64,000 nucleotides of DNA, taken from Streptomyces sp. NBRC 110035. Lineage in GTDB: Bacteria; Actinomycetota; Actinomycetes; Streptomycetales; Streptomycetaceae. Position 1 is the stretch's first letter. Each line of letters begins with the position of its first letter. The position numbers and the translations under genes were made by a program. Positions 37,554-45,635 of this stretch are shown piece by piece. The stretch spans positions 372,001-436,000 of the forward strand of contig NZ_BBNN01000018.1 of NCBI RefSeq assembly GCF_000829695.1. The letters are read 5' to 3'. The notes beneath the pieces were generated by a model that saw only the letters and a program-made list of their open reading frames with translations, was not told the DNA's origin and made no database searches.

Positions 37554-38321
37554 GTGACCGTGACGGCCGACGAAGGGGGTCTTCCGGGCATCCGGCGCAA
37601 CGTCCCCACCGCGATCCATGTGCAGATCTCGGAACACATCCGACTGCGCATCGCGAGCGGTCAGTGGCCGGCGCACTACCGGCTCAAGAGCGAGCCAGAA
37701 CTGGCCCAGGAGTTCGGGGTCAGCCGCGGCACGGTGCACCGTGCCCTGACGACCCTCATCGAGGAGGGGCTGCTGAGGCAGGTCCGCGGACGCGGTACGT
37801 TCGTGACGTCCACCGTCATCGAACCGTCGATCGCACAGAAACTGAGCACCCTCTCGGAGGACTTCGCCAGCCAGGGTGTCGTCGCCACCACCGAAGTGCG
37901 GGAGTGTTCCCTCGTCACGCCGCCGCGGCCCGTCGCCGCCCTGCTCGACCTGACCTCCCCCGACGCCCAGGTGCTGCGGCTGGTGCGGGTGCGTACCATC
38001 CCTGAGGGGCCGGTCGCGCTCCTGTTCAACTTCGTGCGGGCCGACCTCGCGCCCGGCATCGAGCGGGCGGACTTCACGTCCTCGAGCCTCTTCGGTGAAC
38101 TGGAGGGCACGTTCGGTCTGCGGATCGCCACCGCCCGTCGCACGTTCAGCGCGGAGGCGGCCACCGAGGAGACCGCTCGTGCCCTGGCCGTGGAACAGGG
38201 CAGTCCGGTGCAGTACCTCCAGCAGGCCACCTATCTGGACGACGGGCGGCCCGTGGAGTATTCCGATGTGTGGATCCACAGCGGCCGGCTGCGCGTGACC
38301 TCGCTCCTGCTGCGCCGCTGA
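37554..38321 (+). CDS. GntR-family transcriptional regulator (HutC/UTRA subfamily)
   Basis: A 255-aa regulator. The winged HTH covers about residues 20-85: IRLRIASGQW, then LKSEPELAQEFGVSRGTVHRALTTLIEEGLL and the wing RQVRGRGTFV. The C-terminal part from about residue 100 is a UTRA effector-binding domain. The GTG at 37554 follows GAGAGGAGA; GTG 37560 is an alternative. Located directly after the pentose operon and in the same direction, it is the likely repressor binding the dyad at 31522-31534, with a sugar or sugar phosphate as effector. Confidence 0.87.
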   Translation: MTVTADEGGLPGIRRNVPTAIHVQISEHIRLRIASGQWPAHYRLKSEPELAQEFGVSRGTVHRALTTLIEEGLLRQVRGRGTFVTSTVIEPSIAQKLSTLSEDFASQGVVATTEVRECSLVTPPRPVAALLDLTSPDAQVLRLVRVRTIPEGPVALLFNFVRADLAPGIERADFTSSSLFGELEGTFGLRIATARRTFSAEAATEETARALAVEQGSPVQYLQQATYLDDGRPVEYSDVWIHSGRLRVTSLLLRR

Positions 38322-38385
38322 CCCGCGCGTTCCACGCGTCCTCACTTTCCCCGGAACGGTCCTGGCCGAAACCGTGCGGTCCTGG

Positions 38386-39141
38386 CTAGAACCCGTGCCG
38401 TACCCCGCCGTCCACCGGGACCATGACGCCCGTGACGTAGGAGGCGGCCGGGGAGAGGAGGAAGGCCGCGGTGCGGCCGAATTCCGCCGGGGTGCCGTAG
38501 CGGCGCAGCGGGATGCGGGACCGGGCCGCCTGGCGGGTGGCCTCCGGGTCGGCGGAGAGGGAGTCGAGCTCACGGACGCGGTCCGTGTCGATGCGCCCCG
38601 GAAGCACGCCCACGACACGGATGCCGCGCGGGCCCAGCTCGTCCGCGAGGGACTTGGCGAAGCCGGCCAGCCCCGGGCGCAGCCCGTTGGAGATGGTCAG
38701 GCCGGCCAGCGGCTCGTGCACCGAGCCGGACAGCACGAAGCCGATGACACCGCCCTCGCCCAGCTCCGCCGCGGCGGCCCGGGCCAGCCGCACCGCGCCC
38801 AGGAACACCGACTCGAACGCCGACCGCCACTGTTCGTCGGTGGTGTCGGCGACGAACCCGGGCGGAGGGCCGCCCACGCTGACGAGGATGCCGTCGAAAC
38901 GGTGGAAGCGTTCACGCGCGGTGCCGATCAGCCGTGCCGCCGCCTCGGGGTCGGCGTTGTCGACCGCCACGCCGACCGCGTCCGGTCCCAGATCGGCGGC
39001 CGCCTCGGCGACGTTCTCCTCCCTCCGTCCCGTGACGACCACCTTCGCGCCGTCGGCGACCAGCTCGCGCGCGGTGGCCCTGCCCAGCCCGCGGGTCGCT
39101 CCGGTGACGACGTACACCCGGTCCTTCAGTCCAAGATCCAT
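38386..39141 (-). CDS. SDR-fold protein lacking the usual catalytic Tyr-Lys
   Basis: A Rossmann-fold short-chain dehydrogenase/reductase (251 aa). The cofactor motif is VTGATRGLGRA, with VVVTGRREEN favouring NADP. The C-terminal VTGVMVPVDGG is typical. The active-site helix reads SGSVHEPLAGLTISNGLRPG, where a YxxxK would be expected; Ser and Arg (SNGLR) take its place. This is a known atypical SDR subgroup by pattern, and catalysis must be different or absent. It lies 5 bp from the end of the GH15 gene and is probably co-transcribed with it. Confidence 0.85.
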   Translation of the reverse strand: MDLGLKDRVYVVTGATRGLGRATARELVADGAKVVVTGRREENVAEAAADLGPDAVGVAVDNADPEAAARLIGTARERFHRFDGILVSVGGPPPGFVADTTDEQWRSAFESVFLGAVRLARAAAAELGEGGVIGFVLSGSVHEPLAGLTISNGLRPGLAGFAKSLADELGPRGIRVVGVLPGRIDTDRVRELDSLSADPEATRQAARSRIPLRRYGTPAEFGRTAAFLLSPAASYVTGVMVPVDGGVRHGF

Positions 39142-39146
39142 GGCGT

Positions 39147-40961
39147 CTATTCTGCCTTCCGGTCACCGAACAGTGTGAGAGCGGTGTTCACCAGGCCGAT
39201 GTGACTGAACGCCTGCGGGAAGTTGCCCAGCAGCCTCCCGCCCGCCGGGTCGTACTCCTCCGCCAGCAGCCCCACGTCGTTGGCCAGCCCCATCAGCCGT
39301 TCGAACAGCTCGTGCGCCTCCTCGGTCCGGCCCGTCATGTGCAGGGCGTCCGCGAGCCAGAACGAGCACACCAGGAAGGTGCCCTCCACGCCGGGCAGAC
39401 CGTCGACCCCGGCGCCGTCCGCGGTGTAGCGGCGGACGAACCCGTCCGGTCCCAGCTCCGCGCGGATCGCGTCGATGGTGCCGACCACCCGCGGATCGTC
39501 GGGCGGCAGAAAGCCCGTACGCGGGATCAGCAGCAGCGAGGCGTCGAGTTCCCGCGAGCCGTAGTACTGCGTGAAGGTGTTCCGCGCCGGGTCGTACCCC
39601 TTCTCGCACACCTCACGGTGCACCTCGTCGCGCAGCGCGCGCCAGCTGTCGAGATCGCCCTCGAGACCGGGATCCTCCTCCAGGGCGCGCACGGAACGGT
39701 CGGCGGCCACCCACACCATCACCTTGGAGTGCACGAAGTGCCGCCGGCCGCCGCGCACCTCCCACAGCCCCTCGTCGGGCAGCCGCCACGCCGAGCGCAG
39801 GAAGTCCAGCAGCACCGTCTGCAGCGCCCACACGTCCGGCCTCGGGGACAGGCCCGAACGCCGGGCCAGCGCCAGCGTGTCCACGACCTCCCCGTACACG
39901 TCCAGCTGGAGCTGGCCGACGGCGTCGTTGCCGATCCGGACCGGGGTGGAACCGCCGAAGCCGGACAGCCACGGCAGTTCGTACTCGGGCAGCCGGCGCT
40001 CACCCGCCACCCCGTACATGATCTGAAGGTCTCCCGGATCGCCGGCCACCGCGCGCAGCAGCCAGTTGCGCCAGGCCTCCGCCTCCTCCTGGTAGCCGGC
40101 CGCCAGCAGCGCGCTCAGGGTCATCGTGGAGTCGCGCAGCCAGCAGTAGCGGTAGTCCCAGTTGCGCACTCCGCCCAGCTCCTCCGGCAGGGAGGTGGTG
40201 GGCGCGGCGACGATCCCGCCGGTGGGCGAGTAGGTGAGGGCCTTGAGCGTGATCAGGGACCGTACGACCTCGTCCCGGTGCGGGCCGTCGTACCGGCAGT
40301 GGGACGCCCACGCGCGCCAGTCCTCGATGCTGTGCCGCAGTGAGGCGTACGGGTCGACCAGCGGCGGGCGCGGCTCGTGCGAGGGGTGCCAGGTGAGGAC
40401 GAAGGCGACCTGCTCGCCCGGCGCGACCGTGAACTCGCAGTACGTGGTGCGGTCCTCGCCCCAGCTGCGCACCTCGGGCTCCATGCGCAGCCACACCGAG
40501 TCCGGCCCGGCGACCGCCACCCGGTGGCCGTCCGTCCTGCGTATCCAGGGCACCACCGAGCCGTAGTCGAAGCGCAGCCGGAGCGTGCTGCGGACGGTCA
40601 CCTCACCGCGTACGCCCTCCACGATGCGCACCAGGTCGGGTGCGCGGTCGCGCTGCGGCATCAGGTCCGTGACGCGCACCAGACCCTCGTCGGTCTCCCA
40701 CTCGGTGTCCAGGACGAGGGTGTCCGGGCGGTAGGCGCGACGGGTGCAGCGCTCGGCGCCGACGGGAGCGATGCGCCAGTGACCGTTGTTCTCGTCGCCG
40801 AGCAGCCGGGCGAAGCAGGCACCGGAGTCGAAGCGGGGCAGGCAGAGCCAGTCGACGGAGCCGTCCGCGCCCACCAGGGCAGCGGTCTGTTCGTCGCCGA
40901 TGAGCGCGTAGTCCTCGATAGCGTGCACGAGGTGCGGATGCCCGGCCGCCGGGTGCGGCAA
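39147..40961 (-). CDS. glycoside hydrolase family 15 protein (glucoamylase/trehalase type)
   Basis: A cytosolic GH15 enzyme (up to 604 aa) with the N-terminal IEDYALIGDEQTAALVGADG and SVDWLCLPRFDSGACFARLLG segment typical of actinobacterial members, some of which are trehalases. RNWDYRYCWLRDSTMT contains the first catalytic region, and the C-terminal EEYDPAGGRLLGNFPQAFSH is the second family signature. No signal peptide, so it probably acts on trehalose or short glucans inside the cell. The start is TTG at 40961 with a poor ribosome-binding site; GTG 40928 would give 593 aa and suits the family N-terminus equally well. Confidence 0.88.
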   Translation of the reverse strand: MPHPAAGHPHLVHAIEDYALIGDEQTAALVGADGSVDWLCLPRFDSGACFARLLGDENNGHWRIAPVGAERCTRRAYRPDTLVLDTEWETDEGLVRVTDLMPQRDRAPDLVRIVEGVRGEVTVRSTLRLRFDYGSVVPWIRRTDGHRVAVAGPDSVWLRMEPEVRSWGEDRTTYCEFTVAPGEQVAFVLTWHPSHEPRPPLVDPYASLRHSIEDWRAWASHCRYDGPHRDEVVRSLITLKALTYSPTGGIVAAPTTSLPEELGGVRNWDYRYCWLRDSTMTLSALLAAGYQEEAEAWRNWLLRAVAGDPGDLQIMYGVAGERRLPEYELPWLSGFGGSTPVRIGNDAVGQLQLDVYGEVVDTLALARRSGLSPRPDVWALQTVLLDFLRSAWRLPDEGLWEVRGGRRHFVHSKVMVWVAADRSVRALEEDPGLEGDLDSWRALRDEVHREVCEKGYDPARNTFTQYYGSRELDASLLLIPRTGFLPPDDPRVVGTIDAIRAELGPDGFVRRYTADGAGVDGLPGVEGTFLVCSFWLADALHMTGRTEEAHELFERLMGLANDVGLLAEEYDPAGGRLLGNFPQAFSHIGLVNTALTLFGDRKAE

Positions 40962-40989
40962 TCAGGGGTGGAGCCGGGTGAGTGACGGG

Positions 40990-41808
40990 CTACACCGCCG
41001 CGGGTTCCGTGTCCTGCGTGTCCTCGGCGTCCGCCGCGGCGCCTGCCTCCTGCTCCGCCTTCTCCGCCCGCTCGCGCGCCTCGCGGCGGACCAGGACCAC
41101 CCAGCCGACGGGGACGCCCGCGGCGAACAGCCACCACTGCCAGGCGTACGCCAGGTGCGGGCCGATCGCGTCGTGCTCGGGGGAGGGGACCGGCTCCGGG
41201 GTGTCACCGCTCGGCCCGGGACCGGTCAGGTCCACGTAGCCGCCGAGGACCTCCTCGCCGAGCCGGTCGGCCTCCAGCTCACTGTTGATCAGCATGATCT
41301 GCCGGTCCGGCAGGCCCTCGAGGTTCTTGATGCCGCTGTCCTCGGTCGTCTGGTCCTGCATCAGCCGCCCGGTGATGGTGAGCTCGCCCCCGGGCGGTGC
41401 GGGAACCTTCGGGAACGCGGTCTGGCTCGGACCGTCCGCGGGGATCCAGCCCCGGTTGACCAGCAGGATCTTGCCGTCGTCGAGGACGAAGGGGGTCAGG
41501 ACGTGGTAGCCGACCTCCTCGTCCGCGTTGGTGCGGCGGCGCACGACGACCTCGTCGGCGGTGTCGAAGCTGCCCCTCGCCGTCACGCTGCGGTACAGGT
41601 CGTCGTCGCCGACCTCCGCTCCGGGCGCGGTCAGGGACTCGGCGGGCACCGGCTTCGCGGCCAGGGAGTCGGCGATCACCCGGTTCAGGGCCACCCGGCG
41701 CTCGTGACGGTGCAACTGCCAGAAGCCCAGCTCGACCATCGTCGGGATCAGCACGAGTGCCAGGAGAGTGAGGATCACCCACTGGCGGGACAACAGGAAG
41801 CGGTACAC
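40990..41808 (-). CDS. SURF1 family cytochrome oxidase biogenesis protein
   Basis: A membrane protein (about 272 aa) with helix 1 near the N-terminus (WVILTLLALVLIPTMVELGFWQL) and helix 2 near residue 230 (YAWQWWLFAAGVPVGWVVLV). The extracytoplasmic domain between them has LLVNRGWIPAD and GGELTITGRL, hallmark SURF1 segments. SURF1 assists haem-copper oxidase assembly. The GTG at 41808 places the start just before helix 1; the open frame extends 18 codons upstream. A charged Ala/Glu tail ends it. Confidence 0.9.
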   Translation of the reverse strand: MYRFLLSRQWVILTLLALVLIPTMVELGFWQLHRHERRVALNRVIADSLAAKPVPAESLTAPGAEVGDDDLYRSVTARGSFDTADEVVVRRRTNADEEVGYHVLTPFVLDDGKILLVNRGWIPADGPSQTAFPKVPAPPGGELTITGRLMQDQTTEDSGIKNLEGLPDRQIMLINSELEADRLGEEVLGGYVDLTGPGPSGDTPEPVPSPEHDAIGPHLAYAWQWWLFAAGVPVGWVVLVRREARERAEKAEQEAGAAADAEDTQDTEPAAV

Positions 41809-41865
41809 CCCACGACCGTACAACCAGGGCCGTGGGGTGCATTCAGGCGGGTACGTCCTCACATC

Positions 41866-42025
41866 CGGTCCACGATCCCCGCCCTTCCCTCCCCGCGGGC
41901 GCAGTGGGCACCGCAGTACCAGTGGCCCTCGGCCTCCCCTCCCTGGCCGATGAGCCGCACCCGGCAGTGCTCGCGGATCGGGGCCGCCTGCGGTGGATCA
42001 CAAGGAGAAGCGGTCGAGGACGTGC
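41866..42025 (-). pseudogene. decayed copy of the small Zn-finger protein gene
   Basis: The minus strand encodes EHCRVRLIGQGGEAEGHWYC followed by GAHCARGEGRAGIVDRM, about 75% identical to the C-terminal half of the intact gene at 43744-44001. Nucleotide similarity continues upstream through the CACGTC-TTCGA region, but small indels shift the frame and the N-terminal CxxC half is missing. One expected Cys (PICEHC) is Arg here. It is therefore a relic in inverted orientation relative to the intact copy. Confidence 0.75.
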
Positions 42026-42208
42026 ACTCTCCTTTGTGACGCAGCTGACACCTCGGAGGGGGCGGGTGGGCAGCGGGTGCCACGAGAGCAGTGAGTGGCC
42101 CGAGTGCCGTCTGCCACGAGCGCCGGTGCCGGGAGAGGGGGATTGGTGATCCGTGGCTACCTGTGTGCCCGGGCAGGTAGAAACGAGGCACGCCGAGGAG
42201 GGAAAAGC

Positions 42209-42297
42209 ATGGTGATCGACCGAGCCGGTCTGGCCGAGTTCCTCCGGCGTCGTCGGGAGTCGCTGCAACCCGAGGACGCCGGCCTCCCGCGAGGGGG
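42209..42297 (+). pseudogene. 5' fragment of an XRE-family regulator gene
   Basis: With a good GAGGAGGG ribosome-binding site, ATG 42209 begins MVIDRAGLAEFLRRRRESLQ and continues EDAGLPRG, the N-terminus of the common actinobacterial HTH regulators (MmyB-like) that normally continue RRRTxGLRREEVA. Homology stops at about 42297, where DNA of a different gene begins; the frame ends at 42337 without the HTH. Confidence 0.75.
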
Positions 42298-42400
42298 TTC
42301 CTCCCTCGCGGAGCACACGCCAGAAGGCCTTCGGTGACGGCGCCTGCGGAAAGCGGCAGGCCATCCCCACCACGGCGACGGCGTCGCCCATGTCACGCAT
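42297..42400 (-). pseudogene. 5' fragment of a modular polyketide synthase ketosynthase
   Basis: On the minus strand ATG 42400, preceded by a CAGGAG site, encodes MRDMGDAVAVVGMACRFPQA followed by PSPKAFWRVLREGG, the unmistakable start of a type I PKS ketosynthase (normally IAVVGMACRFPG then FWxLLREG). Homology ends where the opposing XRE fragment begins. No other PKS sequence is present. Confidence 0.78.
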
Positions 42401-42447
42401 GGTCACACTCCTGTTGCATACACGACGACTTCGTCGGCTTCGGGGAA

Positions 42448-42978
42448 TCATTCGGATGCGCAGCGACAGATGTTCCCTGACACGGACTCACGGATGTCCT
42501 CGTCGGAACCGGCGTGGCCTTCCTCTGCCGGCGGCACGGCCGACGTGATCCGGCCGGCGACGCAAAAGCCGCACGGGAACCCCGGGTGCTCGATGAACGC
42601 CTTCTACACGGAGTGCAGTTCGTCGCTGCGGGCCGGTCTCTCGATCGTGGTGATCTCCCGACCGCCGGCGGCCGCCGCTGCCGGCGTCGGACAGGACACC
42701 ACCCGGCGGCCGCCGGCGTGGACGGTGCACGTACCGCACCGGCCGCGGGCACAGCCCTTCTTCGTCTCTGTCGGATGCGGACGCTCACGGAGGGCATCAA
42801 GCAAGGTCACCCGCGGATCCAGCCACGCAGCGGGTACGGCCGCGGCCTCGTCGCCAGGCGTCGCCACCGGGGCTGCCATGGCTGAAGTCCCAGCCGTCAC
42901 ACCACTCGTCCTGCCGAGGAACCCGCGCCGGGAGACCCTGCCGCTGACGGGTCGTACGGGCTTCGAGGAATCCTTCAT
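42448..42978 (-). pseudogene. Tat-exported 2Fe-2S subunit of a molybdenum hydroxylase, with amber stop
   Basis: ATG 42978, with a GGGAGA site, starts a protein with a Tat signal (SRRGFLGRTSG) and a ferredoxin-like 2Fe-2S segment (KKGCARGRCGTCTVHAGGRR, VVSC). TAG at 42604-42606 interrupts it in the sequence LHSV-stop-KAFIEHPGFPCGFC, where family members have Gln (CAG). Beyond the stop the frame still reads the second cluster motif, CGFC then SGNICRC, and ends with TGA at 42448, earlier than normal. The large molybdopterin and FAD subunits are absent. It is a relic of a YagT/PaoA-like gene. Confidence 0.82.
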
Positions 42979-43235
42979 CGGGTCTCCCGACAATGTTCCG
43001 GGCATCACGGCGGAATCGAACTGGACGCGGTTGGCGGATGTGCGAGGGCTGCGACGACTTCTCCGTCAGCAGCTCCCCCGACGACCCTGGCACAACGCCA
43101 CCGGCGCACACAGGGAGTGTCAGCCCCCGGATGAGCGCTGACAAGATCGGCGGCTCGTGTACTCGCACCTGCGTTCGACCGGTCACCGACCGCACCTGAG
43201 GCGGGAAAGGCAGGACGCCCGTGGTGCGGCGAGAG

Positions 43236-43500
43236 GGAAACGGTTCTCGGCGAACGCGGTGCCGGCGATCGGCACCAAGGGCCGGACGCGCTTCATGGTC
43301 TTCGCCGAGAGCTTCACCGCCGAGGTGACGTGCCGCTTCCCGGGCCGGCTCTCCGGCCACTTCCGGCGCAGGGCCCGGCTCGTGGTCGACGGTCACTCCG
43401 CCGCCGCCCGCGGAGGGGCCGCGACCGGCTCGCCGCCCGCCCCGACGAGGTCGGGCCGCACTTCCTGCCCCCGCACGCACAGCTGCCGGTGCCGTTGGCC
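43236..43500 (+). mobile_element. IS630-type transposase remnant
   Basis: The plus strand encodes a segment of the DDE domain, GRTRFMVFAESFTAEV, and then LVVDGHSA with the second catalytic Asp. A frameshift at about 43410-43430 moves the remainder to another frame: RPDEVGPHFLPPHAQLP, corresponding to the common HPDEVELHFLPPYAPELNP. The third catalytic residue region is damaged and both ends are missing. No terminal inverted repeats were found. Confidence 0.7.
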
Positions 43501-43743
43501 TCTCTCTGCCGCTCATCGACTTCGCGTAAGGAGGTGCTGTTCCATGTGCTGATGCGGGATGTCCCTGCCCCTCCTGCCGACAGGTGAAGAGCGGCTTGGG
43601 GAAAGGTTGCCCGAGGCGTCTGCCCTGTCGGGAGAAGAGGCGGAAGGGGTGCTGGAGCTGAAGCGGCAGCGCTGCGCCCACCGGATTTCCACTCCGATGG
43701 ACACAGCGCTGCCGGCTTGCGAGCTGCTGTCCCGTCTCTGACC

Positions 43744-44001
43744 ATGAGACTTATGACACGTTGCGAAGTGTGTGGAAACGACTACGTGCTGGCGTTCACT
43801 GTCGAGACCCGGGACGGGGCGCGTCACGTCTTCGATTCGTTCGCCTGTGCGATCCATCGTATGGCCCCTATCTGCGAGCACTGCCGGGTGCAGATCATCG
43901 GCCAAGGTGTCGAGGTGGACGGCCACTGGTACTGCGGCGCGCACTGTGCCCGTGCGGAGGGCAAGGTCGGCATCGTGGACAAGGTGGGTTCTGCTGTGTA
44001 G
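43744..44001 (+). CDS. small Zn-finger protein
   Basis: An 85-aa protein of unknown function. Cysteines and histidines are arranged as RCEVCGNDY, then FACAIH, PICEHC and HWYCGAHC, enough for two zinc sites of treble-clef or knuckle type. ATG 43744 and ATG 43753 are both plausible starts. Its first codons (AGA, CTT, ACA, TGT, GGA) have lower third-position GC than neighbours, a sign of foreign origin. A decayed inverted copy lies at 41866-42025. Such proteins may bind nucleic acid or store metal; I do not assign a role. Confidence 0.75.
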   Translation: MRLMTRCEVCGNDYVLAFTVETRDGARHVFDSFACAIHRMAPICEHCRVQIIGQGVEVDGHWYCGAHCARAEGKVGIVDKVGSAV

Positions 44002-44397
44002 ACGACAAAACCCTCGGCTTCTGGGTCAGGACGCGAAAAAGACCGGCCGGGGCCGGGCCGAATCGGCCTCCGCGGCTCTTGGCGGGGCGGAAGACCACGG
44101 CCCGGAGCACCTTGCGAACCACGATCCGCTGCCGCTCGGTCAATGGATTCTCCCGGCCCTCTCCCCCGTGACTCGCGGGAGACGGACCGGGCACCGGCGG
44201 GGACCGAATGCCACGCCCTTTCTGGAAGCAGAGAATTTCCATGACGGGCAGTCGTGTCGGTCAAACGGTGGCGTCATGTCCTGGATGCGCACCTCGAAGG
44301 TCATTCCCCGACTCCTGCCGCGTACTCCACAGTCGCCATGCGCCACAGGGCCGGCCCCCCGCCTTCCGCGGTGGAGGGCCGCTTCGCGCGTACGGGG
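44002..44397. other. gene-free stretch after the Zn-finger gene
   Basis: About 400 bp with no credible gene. Codon use in all frames is poor, and translated fragments have no recognisable homology. It belongs to the same accessory patch as the preceding relics. Nothing else definite was seen. Confidence 0.5.
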
Positions 44398-45384
44398 TCA
44401 GCCCTCCGAAGCGGGTTCGACGTCACCCAGCAACTGCCCGAAAGCCGCCTCGTCCACGACCGGGGTGCCGTACTGCCGGGCCTTGACCACCTTGGACGTG
44501 CCCGAGTCCGGATCGTTGGTGACCAGGAGGCTGGTCAGCCGGGAGATGCTGGTGGCCACATGCAGCCCGGCCTCGGTCGCCCGGTCCTCCAGCAGGTCCC
44601 GCTCCACGGAGGTGTCGCCGGAGAAGGCGACCCGCATGCCCTGCTTGAGCGGCCTGTCCGGTGCGTACCGGCCCGGGTTGGGGTACGGGCACGCGGGCCG
44701 CTTGCGGGACGTGCGCCAGCCGGCGGGCCGGTGACCGCCGCCGTGGCCCGCCTGCTGCCCGAGGCGGGGCCGGTCCGTCCACTCCGTCAGCGGCAGGCAC
44801 TCGAGCAGGGGCAGCCGCACACCGCGCGCCGCCGCGGTCCGCAGGCTGGGCCGGAACACCTCCGCCAGCACCCGCGCGTCGTCCAGCGCGTGGTGCGCGC
44901 GCCGCTGAACCACCCCGAAGTGCGCGGCGAGCGACTCCAGTCTGTGGTTGGGCAGCGGCAGTGCGAGCTCCTTGGAGAGGGCGATCGTGCACAGCCGCTG
45001 CTTCACCGGCGCCTGCGCGCGGGCGCGCGCGTACTCGCGGGCGATCATCTGCCAGTCGAAGACGGCGTTGTGCGCGACGAGCACCCGGCCCTCCAGCCGG
45101 GTGGCGAACTCCCCGGCGATGTCGGCGAAGAGGGGCGCTCCTTCGAGCGACTCGCTCGTCAGGCCGTGGATCCACACCGGCCCGGGGTCCCGCTCCGGAT
45201 CGACCACCGTGTACCAGTGGTCCTCGACCTCGCCGCGCGCGTCCAGCTGGTAGACACCCGCCGAGATGATGCGGTCGTCCCGGGCGAGCCCCGTGGTCTC
45301 CACGTCGACGACCGCGTACCCCTGCGGATAGGCGGCCGGCCACGCGCCGGGGGAGGACGCTTCGGTCGTGAGGTCTTCGAGCAT
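44398..45384 (-). CDS. DEDDh 3'-5' exonuclease with C-terminal BRCT domain
   Basis: A 328-aa protein like the DNA polymerase III epsilon subunit. Exonuclease motifs are AVVDVETTG (Exo I, Asp27/Glu29), LVAHNAVFDW (Exo II) and HHALDDARV (Exo III). From about residue 245 a BRCT domain follows, with MRVAFSGDTSVERDLLEDRA and SLLVTNDPDSGTSKVVKARQYG. A DEDDh-BRCT fusion of this kind is widespread in actinobacteria; it probably works in DNA repair or proofreading in trans. The ATG start fits the family. Confidence 0.9.
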   Translation of the reverse strand: MLEDLTTEASSPGAWPAAYPQGYAVVDVETTGLARDDRIISAGVYQLDARGEVEDHWYTVVDPERDPGPVWIHGLTSESLEGAPLFADIAGEFATRLEGRVLVAHNAVFDWQMIAREYARARAQAPVKQRLCTIALSKELALPLPNHRLESLAAHFGVVQRRAHHALDDARVLAEVFRPSLRTAAARGVRLPLLECLPLTEWTDRPRLGQQAGHGGGHRPAGWRTSRKRPACPYPNPGRYAPDRPLKQGMRVAFSGDTSVERDLLEDRATEAGLHVATSISRLTSLLVTNDPDSGTSKVVKARQYGTPVVDEAAFGQLLGDVEPASEG

Positions 45385-45486
45385 GGTTCACGAGGATACG
45401 GGCCGCCGCCGACAGCCCTGTCCGTCAGGTGCCGCGCGGGTGCGACGCGTGGTCCCGCGCGGCACGGCGGGCGGCGCCCCCGCCAT

Positions 45487-45549
45487 GGCCCCGCACCCCG
45501 GTGGCCCCCGGCGGGGGGACCCCGCCGGGGGCCACCGGGGTGCGGGGCC
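45487..45549. terminator. 30-bp perfect-stem hairpin
   Basis: The left arm, 45487-45516, starts GGCCCCGCACCCC; the right arm, 45520-45549, is its exact reverse complement ending GGGGTGCGGGGCC. The loop is only GGA. It lies about 90 bp after the stop of the CopD-like gene (minus strand), so it probably ends that transcript. A stem this long and perfect is exceptional for a terminator. Confidence 0.85.
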
Positions 45550-45635
45550 TGTCCGGCGGACCGTGCCGAAGACGTGGGAGCCGGCACGTCCTCCCCCGAG
45601 CTCTTCGAGCAGGGGGCGCCCCCGGCGCCCGTCCC

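Noticed and set aside
38355..38380. Short imperfect tandem repeat GGTCCTGGC between the GntR and SDR genes
   Set aside because: Only two copies with several differences; too weak to support a function beyond a convergent spacer.
43559..43741. 60-codon frame just before the Zn-finger gene
   Set aside because: It has no recognisable motif, no clear ribosome-binding site, and weak codon bias; it may be leader or relic DNA.
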